From positions 13,207,001-13,271,000 of the forward strand of contig JANTQA010000008.1 of assembly GCA_027625915.1 (NCBI GenBank): DNA of 64,000 nt, read 5' to 3'. Below, piece after piece: positions 54,596-64,000 of the stretch. Position 1 is the stretch's first letter. Every line of letters starts with the position of its first letter. Source of the stretch: Anaeramoeba flamelloides. Lineage: Eukaryota > Metamonada > Anaeramoebidae. The notes beneath the pieces are model-generated. The model was not told where the DNA came from and ran no database searches. It was given only the letters and a program-made list of their open reading frames with translations. The position numbers and the translations under genes were made by a program.

Positions 54596-55667
54596 TTGTT
54601 TTGAATTGTTCCGAAGAAAAATGATTCTTTTTTTTTTTTTCAAAAAATTTGGAATACAATATTATGAAAATTTATTTTACAAGCTTAAGATTAAAAAATA
54701 TTTATTTTAATTATTCCTAAAATTGAAACTTTTTTTCATATTTGTTTTTTCTTTTGGGGTTTAGGTTTCTTATTCTTTTTCTTTTATTTTGAGACTAATT
54801 CTTAATAAATTGATCTAATATTTTTCAAATAAATTTTTTCTTCATATTATTTATTTTTTTGAATTTGTTGAGATTTTTGAATGTTTTTTATGATGGGGAT
54901 ATTTTTTAGATCGGGCAATTATTATCGAGATCATAATTACTCTCCAAATGGTTGTGTTTTTATTTTTTTTTTAACAATTGAATTTTTAAGGAATAAACAA
55001 TTCACAAAACACTTTGATATTGAATTTTGAATTCTATTTCGTTGATTGTTTCATTTTGATTTTTTTTTTTCGAATATTTTTTTCATTTTACAATTTTAAC
55101 TTTTAATGTTCACTTGTATTTTGGAATATTTGAAATTTGGAGTTTTAAAAAATAGTTGTACTTTTTTTGACTAAATTATTTCTGAGTATTTCGCGTCAAA
55201 TTGGAAATAAAAATTAATTTGTTAAGAGTTAGGCACCGTTTAAGTCTTGTTATCAGTTTGAAATCCAAGAACATTACAGAAAGGTTTTTGAAATTACTAA
55301 ATTTATATAAAAAAAATTGAAATTCCATTTTATAATTCTGAAAGTATATAAATAATTTCGACAGATATTCTTATTTCATGACAAAACAATAAAACATAAA
55401 TTTGTAAAATGTATAAATATAAACAAAACAATTTAAAATCATTGAATATTTGAATCATTTTCTGTCTAACTGCTCAGATTATTTTTAAAATTGTAAAAGT
55501 TTGGTTATCTGGATTTGAAAATCTGTATACCTAAATTAAATAACAATAATAATATTTTTCGCTATTTTTAATAAAAAAATATTATGCTTTTTTTTTAAAT
55601 GTGGTCGAAAATAAATATTTTTTTGAATCATTAAAAAAATTATCAAAATATATATTGAGGATTTTGG
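54596..55667. other. 3' flank of AsnRS, no gene seen
   Basis: AT-rich DNA between two convergent genes. It holds the presumed AsnRS 3' untranslated region. No coding block or TIR recognised. Confidence 0.5.
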
Positions 55668-55918
55668 GAAGTGTCATAGCTTTTCCGGAATTTAAAAGAA
55701 TTGAGCAAAATCTTGGATTTTTCTCTATTATTTTGAATTATGGAAGAGTGCCTTGATTTTCTTGAGGTTTTCTGTTTTGTGTTTTAAGTGGTATAGGTTT
55801 TTTCGAGGTTTTCTATTTTATTTTATGAAATGTTCTAGGTTTTTTTCACTTTTTGAAATAAACAGAAAATTTTAATAAAATTTCGGTTTATTTCAAAAAT
55901 TAAAAAAAACCTAAAATC
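55668..55918. repeat. Modular hairpin-repeat cluster
   Basis: Contains the GGAATTTAAAAGAATTGAGC / CTCTATTATTTTGAATTATG hairpin (55683-55745), TTGAGGTTTTCTGTTTTG units, and the CACTTTTTGAAATAAACAGA / TCGGTTTATTTCAAAAATTA hairpin (55846-55910). The lead-in is GAAGTGTCATAGCTTTTCC. Confidence 0.8.
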
Positions 55919-56411
55919 TAATAAGAGTAATAAACACCTCCTTAAATTAAAATTAATAAAAATAATAAAAAAAATTTAAGGATATTTTAAAATTAAAAAG
56001 AAAGTGAAAATTTTATTTTCTACAATTCTGCATTCTGGAAAGGAGTAAAGAAAAAGAAAAGAGAAGATTTTCTTTTAAAATTTCCTTTTGAATAAAGATC
56101 TCTTAAATATATATTGAATTCTATAAATGAGTAATTATTGAAAAAAAAATTTTTTTCAAATATTTATAATTTCTTTTTTAGAATCAATTTTTAAATTATT
56201 AAAATTCAAATCAAGATCTTTAATAGTAATAAATTTTCAATTGATTAATATTTTTGAGAGAAAAAAAATCTGAAAAAAAAAAAAAAAATATCATTTAGAT
56301 ATTTTTTGACTCTAAAATAGAAAAAATAGAAAAAATAAAAAAATAAAAAAAAAAATAAAATAAAGAAGGGTAATAATCAAAAGAAAAATTAAATGGAAAG
56401 TATTAATTTTG
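55919..56411. other. 3' flank of CK2 alpha gene
   Basis: A-rich DNA downstream of the leftward CK2 alpha gene, presumably including its 3' untranslated region. Nothing else seen. Confidence 0.5.
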
Positions 56412-59400
56412 TTAATTTTCTTCTTCTTTTTCTGCTGTTATTTTTTTTTTTTCTTCTCTTTCAGATCTGATTTCATCAAAATATTTATGTGCCATTGCTT
56501 CTTTGGCTGTTAATCTCTTTGCATGGTCATAAACTAACAATTTATCTAATAAATCAAGCGCCACATCATGGGTTAAATGTTTATTATTTTGGTTAACGAA
56601 TTTGTACCAGGATTTTCTTCTGTGTCTTCCAATAATTTTTTTATAGCGATTACTTAATTCTAAATTATAAGTATTCAAATATTCATAAAGCCCATTTGTA
56701 CCTAAGATTCTTGCAATTTTGACCAATTGATCGTCATTATCATTTCCCTTAAATAATGGATGGACAAAAAATAAAATTTCGCCAAGCATACAACCAACAG
56801 CCCATAAATCAAGTGAATAATCGTATTCTCTATAATCAACAAGCAACTCTGGTCCTTTGTAATACCTTGATGCTACTCTGACATGGTATTCTTGTAAGGG
56901 GTGGTAATATTCTGTTTTGATTATTTTTTTTTTTTTTTTTAATTTTTTTTATTTGGCATTAAAAACAAAAAGAATTTTATTTAAACAATGGAATACAATT
57001 AATGGATTAAATAAAAGTAAATACAAAAGATCAAAATCGAAAAGAAATATAAATAAATATTTAAAATAAAATAAATTTCAAAGATAAAGCATTTAAATTG
57101 AGTCAACCAAAAAAAAAAAAAAAAAATACCAACACCAAATTAAGTCTTTTTATCATCAATCAAAAAAAGAAAAAAATTAAAATATTGTTTTTTTATCGCT
57201 AATTCTTTATAAAAAAACAAAACAAAAAAAAAAAACCTTTTTATTCTTTAAGTTTCATTCTTAAGGTAAAAATAAGGATTTAAAAGAAAGTTAGGATGGA
57301 CTTTTCAAAATATTTTTGTTTTTAATTACTTTTTTGAATTATCTTTTTTAATACGCAATTTTGGAAAAAGTAGGGCAAATTTATTTTTAAATACCTTTAT
57401 TAAAATCAATTCCAATCAAACTATTCAAATATCCAAAATTGTTATTAATCATAAATTAATTCTAAATAATAATAAAAAAAAATTTTTGTAAGGTATTGCT
57501 TTAATTAAAGAGATATCAAAGTTTCTGATCATAATTTTATATGACATAAGTTGAGGTGCCGAAAATTAGAGATTATTTTTTTCTTTTTGATTGTAAAAAT
57601 CCTTTTTTTTTAAAAAAGAGGATTATATTTTGATAAAATTTCCAAGATAATGAAAAACTTCTAACTGTATTTTATTGTTTAAAAAATCCTTTGTATCCTT
57701 TACCATATTTCAAGTTTTTTATTGAATTTTATCGTAGCTTGTTTTCTCCAAAAAAAAGTGTTTATTTTTGTTTTTCATTTTTCGGAAATATTTTAATATA
57801 TATATTTTGAAATACAAACACAATAGATACAAATTCAATCAGTCTTATTAATATTTCTCATAATTTTATATTATCATCTTACAAATATAAATCACTAACA
57901 AAGATAATTTTATATGAAATGTAAAAAAAAAAAATTCCAAACTTTTTTGGAAATACTTTATAAACCTATTTTCTGATAATTTTATTTTTTTATTGAAAAT
58001 GAAATTATAAATTTTATTAAGTAATGAACAAAAAAAAAATGTCAACTTATAAAAATTACAATATTTTTTGGACTTTTTATTTTATTCATAAGAAATGCTA
58101 GTTCGAAATAACGACGCCAATATCAACACGAAGATGGTGGATTTTTAATTTTCCATCCTTATGGAATAACATTAAAAAATAGAAATTATAAAGTTAGAAT
58201 TGTGAAGGAAAAGAGGCATCTATTTCAAATCTGAATGAATAATATGTCTTTCGCTACAATTTCGGTATTTTTTATTTTTTCTAATTTCCTGTAATTGACA
58301 CCAAAAATATTATTGACTCTTATGTGGATATTAAAAATTGAATGAGAATTGTTGATCAATAAACTAATAAAGAAAAAAAATTCAAAGATAATAAACTGAA
58401 ACATTTTTTGTTTATTGTGAAAACATAATTAAAAATCTATTAATTTGGTATTGAATGAAGAGTTACTTGTTGAAATTTGAATTTAACAATATTAAAAAAA
58501 GTTTAGAAACTCAGTTTTTTGATAATAAGAGATTGATACAAAATAGATTCATTTTGAAAAACGAAATGTCTTGAAATACTACAATTTTTCGAAACATAAA
58601 AAGGTAAATATTTTTTTTTGGAATAATTTTTTTAAAAAACCACCATTTCAATTTCAAATTCTAAATTATAAAACTTTATTTAGTTTGGAGTAAAACTGGA
58701 AAACATTATTTAATTGCTTTTTTTGAAGTAAAATTTTCATAAAAATATTAAATCTTTAATAGACATCGGGGATTTGTTACTCATTTTCATTTAATGAGAT
58801 TTACTTTTTGAGATTATTTATTACAAAGTGGGCTTTAAAAATTACAAATACACGTGTGAAATAAAACCATTTGTAACTTGAATGTTTGGTAGTAATTATA
58901 TTTTATCTTTTTTTGGTTCAAGAAAATAATAAAAAAGAGAAATTTATTTTCTCAACTCAGATAAAGCTTAGTTTAATTTCAATTTTGGTTTTAAAAATCG
59001 TTTTTTTTTGTGTGTTCCACTTGGTACAGAAAAAAAGGAGTTGTATTTTTTCAAGAAAAAAATTTAAATGGAAATTTCAATTTTTTGACAAAAAATAAAA
59101 TGGTTTTCTTTATTTATCAGTTTTAATTTCCGAAAAAACAAGCAACTTCCAGCCCTTTTTGACTGGCCTTTAAATTTATTTGATTTTAGTAACTAAAAAA
59201 TAATAAAATGTTTGAAATATTTTTTTCAATTTTTAGCAAAAGATTATGGGTATTTGTTGAAACAAATTCGTGAATCAAGAGTTGAGGTTTTAGCAATATT
59301 ATAATCAAATTTAGATATTTTATATTCATTAAAACAAATTCTTTAAAAAAAACATTTTTCTCGTATATTAAGACATAATATTTTTATAAACATTTATTTG

Positions 59401-62400
59401 AAAATTAACTAGTACAAAATTTAATAACTAAATTGGTAAACTTATAGATTAATTTTTGTTTCTGTGATAACTATTTTTAATTTCAAAAAATAAGTCAAGA
59501 ACGATTTGAAATTTACTGAGCATGATTTAGCATTTTTAAATTCTTTTTTTTTTAATTTTAAGGAAATTTTTATTAAAAAAATCAATAAATAAAACAATAA
59601 TTTTAAAATATATTTGTTGTTTGAATAAAAATCTATTTTTATAATATAGAGAGAGGGTTTATTAACAAAATATAGAAAAATCCTCGAAGGGATTGCAAAA
59701 TTTTCATGGGGAAGACAAAGTTTATTAAAATTATAGAATAATAATAATAATAGCAATAACAACGACATCAACAATAATAGTAACAATAATAAAACAAAAA
59801 ATCAAATTTATCAATCGTTTTCTTAGTCATTAATCAATAAATTATCTTTGGGTCATGAATTAACATTTTTAAAAGGAATAGCACAAAGCACGCCACATCC
59901 AAGAAAAATGTTTAAATTATGTGAACGGAAATAATGTTAATAGTAAACGGATCTTAACTTAAAATAATCCAAAAATATATTGTTGTTATTATTGTTAAAA
60001 ACATTTCAAAAGAAAATCTTTTTTTATTTATCTTGTAATTGGTTAATGATAAAGAAAATTATGATTCTTTATTGAAATTTGTAAACAAAAATTTAGAAAT
60101 TAGGAAAGTGCCGTCAAGTGCCATAGGAGTGCCGTAGAGTGACTAGGTTTTCTTGAGGTTTTCTATTTTATTTCTAAAGTAAAAAAAACCTAGAAAACTT
60201 CACAAATAAACTGAAAACTCAAGAAAAGTTAACGGAAGTTTTTTTTAATTCTTGCTTTTTTTTCAAAAATATATTGATTTTCTAATCAAAACAAAAATTA
60301 AAAAAAAACCTAACAGCGGTAAAAGGAAACTAATTTCCTTACATTATAAATCAATAAATAAAAAAAAAAAGCAGTTAGTTTTTCACCATTTGAAAATTTC
60401 TTGAAGAAAAATTAATCTAGATCAACTTTTTTAAAAAAAAAACAAAAAAGATAAATTTACAGAGGATCCATTATTAAGAAATCATACAGACTTTGTTTTC
60501 AACCTTTGGTTGAAGAAAAGAAGTTGAAAATTAATTATTAATTTTCGGATACAGCTATTTTAAAAAAGTCAGGAATTTTTTTTTTTTATAGGCTGCTTTT
60601 TTTCCCACTCTAACCTCTACCCCCGCTTTCAAATGTTTAATTGTTTCCTTTTGATAAAATTAAAGCATTTGAAAAAAATGGCTTTAATGAAAAATGGTTC
60701 TCATCTTTTTTAAAACTTTATTTTTTTGAAAAAGTTTTCATTAAAAAAAATTTTCACACTTTTTGAAAATATCTGTAAAAAATTAATTGAAAATGCAAAG
60801 TGACAATTTTCATTGATTTATTTGTTATTTTCGAAAATTTGTTTATTTCTCTTTGATTTGTTGAACGGAATATTCTAATTTCTTAAAAATATGCTTAGTT
60901 AAATCAATCAAAATATTGGTTCAAGCGTTTTTGAAAACAAAGAAAATGAAATTTGAAAAAACAAAAAAAAAAAATTTGCTTGGTAATAAAGTAATTATGA
61001 ATGTCTAATCTTACACTAATTGCTGCACAGAGCTTTCAAAATGTAGAGTACTTGTCCATTTTAAGAAATAATTTTAAATTAAAATGGGCAATATTGGCAA
61101 TCAAACAGGATATTAAATATTTTTAAAAAAGTATTCAAAAATAGTTGGAAGTTAACACATTGCTCTCACTTCTTAATAAAAAAAAATAAAAATGTAAAAT
61201 TCAAATTGTTGGGTAATTTTAAATTTGGATTTGTAAAAGCAAAAAAAATTGTTTCACCAAAAACTATTTAAAACAGAGAAAGCAAGTTTGATGTTTTTCA
61301 TACCCATGTCTGTTGTTTTACACAAAAATTTTTGAAAAAATGATCCTAACAAACCAAATTGCAAACATACATTAAAATTTGAATTTTTATTGTTCGAATT
61401 TTTGTTAAACAATCAAAATATCAAATTATACGTACATTTCCTTCCCCAGGAAACCAGAAGCTTCTTATTGTGTGTTCAGAATTTTCATTTTTTAATTGGC
61501 AAAAAAATTAATTTGAAGTGAGGGTGTGTGGATTGAATAAAAAAAATTCTTTTTTTTTGGGAAAAGAGGATGAATAAAAGTGAGTTCTAAAAGCAAAAAT
61601 ATTGAAGTTTCAAAGAAAAGGATGCACCAAATACTCTGTAAAAGAAAAATAAACAAAAAAAGCAATTTTAAACAAAAAACAAAAAAAAAAAAGACAAAAC
61701 AAAAAACACAAAGGAATTGAAAGCCAAACCTGCTAAACCCCAATCAATGACTCTAAGTTTACGTTGTTTGTGATCAATCATAACGTTGTGTGGCTTTATA
61801 TCTCTGTGCATAATTCCGTTTGAATGGCAATAGTCGAGTGCAAGTAATAATTGGTACATATAATATTTTACGTCGTAGTCACTAAATGAAGGATAGAGTT
61901 CACGGAAGTCAAGGTTGTCTACGTACTCAAAAACTAATGAAGGCATCCCTGTTGTATTATTTTTGACAACGTCATAAAGCTTGACGATATTAGGCCCATT
62001 TTCCAAATTTTTGATAATTGACACTTCCCTTCGAATTTTTGATTGCCTTACAGGCTTTAGAACCTTGACAACACAAAGATCATTCGTTTCAATATTGACA
62101 CCATCAAAGACTTCTGAATACTTTCCTCTTCCAATCCTTGAAATGACTTGATATTTGTTTTGTCTTCCATATGTTATTTGATATTTTTCATAATCCCAAT
62201 ATTCACGTGGCTTGTTTTCATTCACATCAGCATATACCCGAGATATGTCTTTGTTTTTTTTTTTTATCAGTTGTCAAAAATAGTTGGAAGGATTGAAAAA
62301 ATTAAAAAAGAAGAAAACAAAAAATTTCGAGTTAAAGAAAAAAATTGTAAAAATATTCTTAATTTTTGGACAAAACAAAATGAAAAAGAAAAAAGTAAAA

Positions 62401-62617
62401 AAAAAAATTATGTGAAGAAAAAAGGAGTGTGATTTGATTTTTTTTGAAAAGAAGGTGTTTTGTATTGAGGTTTATTTGGAAAAAGTCAAGGTTTGTATTT
62501 TTTGGGATTATTCTTAAATCAAAATAAAGTTGTAAAACAAAAAAAAAAGTAAAGTAAATAAAAAAGATCCTTCACATTAAAACGAAAGAAGTGTTTCAAA
62601 ACCAAAAACGTACTCAT
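56412..62617 (-). CDS. CSNK2A1: Casein kinase 2 catalytic subunit alpha
   Basis: Constitutive Ser/Thr kinase that phosphorylates acidic sites. Exons 62617-62614 (ATGA), 62248-61730 and 56911-56412 join in frame to 340 codons. Introns: 365 nt (GTACGTTTT ... ACAAAG) and 4818 nt (GTTTGGCTT ... AAACAG). The second joins DWGLA to [20 protein letters not shown] exactly as in the family. Features: [18 protein letters not shown] near the N-terminus, Gly loop GRGKYSEVF (41-49), VVK lysine (about 63), [13 protein letters not shown] (149 on), the CK2-type DWG (170-172) in place of DFG, then [38 protein letters not shown] and [16 protein letters not shown]. The segment after the ATP lysine ([11 protein letters not shown]) is less basic than in animals. 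The acidic tail ends EKEEEN. The maize enzyme is of similar length. Exon 1 is inferred from splice phase. Confidence 0.92.
57640..57965. mobile_element. Family O element fragment in CK2 alpha intron
   Basis: Aligns with the right part of 46163-47816: ATTTTGAAATA near 57805, AATTCAATCAGTCTTATTAA against ATTCAATCAATATTAATA, ATGAAATGTAAAAAAAA, and the terminus TTGGAAATACTTTA. No left end identified with certainty. Confidence 0.55.
57966..60107. other. CK2 alpha intron, middle part, nothing recognised
   Basis: AT-rich DNA with short frames on both strands (58886-59098, 59442-59786) that show no similarity. A somewhat GC-richer patch at 58085-58260 has no clear product. Confidence 0.45.
60108..60330. 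repeat. Modular hairpin-repeat cluster, in CK2 alpha intron
   Basis: The lead-in is the clearest of the family: AGTGCCGTCAAGTGCCATAG then GAGTGCCGTAGAGTGACTAG. It is followed by GTTTTCTTGAGGTTTTCTAT and the complementary AAACCTAGAAAACTTCACAA and AACTGAAAACTCAAGAAAAG blocks. Confidence 0.8.
60331..61729. other. CK2 alpha intron, 5' part, nothing recognised
   Basis: AT-rich DNA. The frame 61492-61743 on the minus strand overlaps the end of exon 2 in another phase and is not real. Confidence 0.5.
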
Positions 62618-62839
62618 AGTTTAAAAGGTCTTCTTAATAAACCTTGGTTGAAAAAATTAAAAAAGGTTGACGAATTTAAAAGAAAAAGATGAAAAAATGA
62701 TTTTATTTTCACTTTTGCACAACAAAAATAACTCGAAAACGGGTGATAACTTTTTTTTATTGACAACACTTTTGAATTTTGAAATTATTTCATTTTTGGC
62801 AAGTTTCTATAAGATCAAAACAATACTGTGTCAACTTTT

Positions 62840-64000
62840 AAATTTAAGGGAATAAGAACCTTGTTTATTTTTGAGTGCAACAGTTTATGAAAAACTGAAT
62901 CCTTCAAATCATTTCCTTAAATAAATGCATTAATCTTTTAATAAATAGGGGAGTGTAATGTATACATCCTCGTATAATATGGTGAAAATACCAATTTATA
63001 ATGTAAATTAACAAAAATTGATCAAGAAAAAATAAATATAAATCATTTATTTGTTGATTTTATCGATAACGTTTTGTACAATTACTTCTCTTTATTTTTT
63101 TTTTAATTTTTGTTTCTTCATGGAAAAACTTTTGTTTAGAAAATTTTTGATAAACCAATTACTTCCTTCTGCCTATTTCTAAAGAATTTCTAAAATGAAT
63201 TTAAAATTCCTAATTACATTGAAGTCTTCCAATTTGAGTTTTGTTAGAAATCAGGATATTTATTAAATTTTTCTTCCGAAATAAAGATTTATTGGATCGA
63301 TTTTATTTGGTTTTTTAATTATTTATTTTCCATTAATCTATAAAACAAAATAATTCTGATGTCTGATTAAAATTTGTTTCGAAATTTTTCTTTTCCTTTG
63401 GGTTGAAATTTTTAATGTTGTTTTGTGATTTCGAAAATCCAACTCTTTTACTTTAATCTTTGGAAACAGTATTCTTTGTTTTGGCTTGGTTTGATAAAAA
63501 AAAGAAATGAAAAAAAGAATTTGATATGTTAATTTGTAAAAAAATGTTTTGAAATATAATAATAAATAGTAATGGGACCAGAAATCCAAGGTTATAAATT
63601 GTTTGGATTCATCCCAAATTAAGGGGATAAAGAAGATATACCTTTTAAAAATGGACTTTGGTCGATTTTTTTTTTTATTTTATTTTTGATTTATAGACAC
63701 TTATTTGGAAAAGTGATCTTTCTTATTTGGTATTCAAGAAAGAAACTTTTGTTTAAAATTTACACATTCACATGTCTTCTTTTTTGTGTTTGTCCAGGAA
63801 TTAATTCCAAGTCTTCATATACACATTTCTAGATACAAAACCTAATTTAATAAAACCAAAAATTGAATTAAAAAAAATGTTCTAAAAATTGAAAAATAAA
63901 AGATTGAGTTCTGGATTACTTTGCGTTTGTTTTCCTTTCACAAATTGAGTAGTGAATGGTATTTTGATATCAAAGTTTCAAGATTTTGTGTGTCTTAAAA
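62840..64000. mobile_element. Family D element, copy 2 (runs off the window)
   Basis: Collinear with about 12690-13850 in the same orientation. Shared blocks include TTTTTGAGTGCAACAGTTTA (GTGCCACCATTTA in copy 1), AATAAATATAAATCATTTAT, TGATAAACCAATTAC, TAATAATAAATAGTAATGGG, GTATTCTTTGTTTTGGCTTG and AACCAAAAATTGAAT. The outer 100-nt terminus present in copy 1 is not evident at the left, so it may be truncated there; the right end lies outside the window. It begins about 220 bases upstream of the CK2 alpha start. Confidence 0.8.

Overview
The window is very AT-rich nuclear DNA from a single-celled eukaryote. It has spliceosomal introns with GT-AG ends, a eukaryotic tRNA-Glu, cytosolic ribosomal proteins and long runs of A or T. 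The best clue to the lineage is an RCC1-repeat protein fused to two BTB domains. Such proteins are, to my knowledge, abundant in Anaeramoeba-like amoeboflagellates, so I suspect that group, but this is inference and not proof.

Seven protein genes can be supported by family-level similarity read directly from the translations. From left to right they are: a HAT1-like type B histone acetyltransferase that has lost its catalytic signature and is broken in a lysine run (457-2051, +); ribosomal protein uL6/RPL9 (17746-18706, -, three exons); ribosomal protein eS12/RPS12 (21225-21680, +, one exon); a DBP2/DDX5-like DEAD-box helicase with a roughly 900-residue Trp-Gly/Asn/Ser low-complexity domain (25751-33981, +, three exons); an RCC1-BTB-BTB protein (37159-45504, -, two exons); cytosolic asparaginyl-tRNA synthetase (about 51020-54595, +, at least two exons); and casein kinase 2 alpha (56412-62617, -, three exons, the first with only four coding bases). 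One tRNA-Glu(UUC) lies at 5956-6026 (-). I built the exon joins from splice signals plus continuity with conserved family sequence.

Most of the remaining sequence is transposon debris. I see three relics of non-LTR (LINE) reverse transcriptase, a Tc1/mariner transposase C-terminus, and at least eight families of inverted-repeat elements: a 200-bp TA-flanked MITE in three copies, a TTAA-flanked MITE nested in a larger foldback, a 4.2-kb element with very long arms, a 1.5-kb TIR element, a 2-kb element with TCGCGAT subterminal repeats, and others. A modular family of short hairpins recurs at seven or more places. Much of this sits inside introns: the RCC1-BTB intron is about 6.5 kb, the CK2 alpha intron about 4.8 kb and the helicase intron about 3.1 kb.

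The genes do not form an operon or one pathway. They are housekeeping functions (chromatin acetylation, translation, RNA remodelling, tRNA charging, kinase signalling) scattered among mobile DNA. The most unusual protein features are the WG-rich helicase tail, the catalytically degenerate HAT1 and the four-base coding exon of CK2 alpha.
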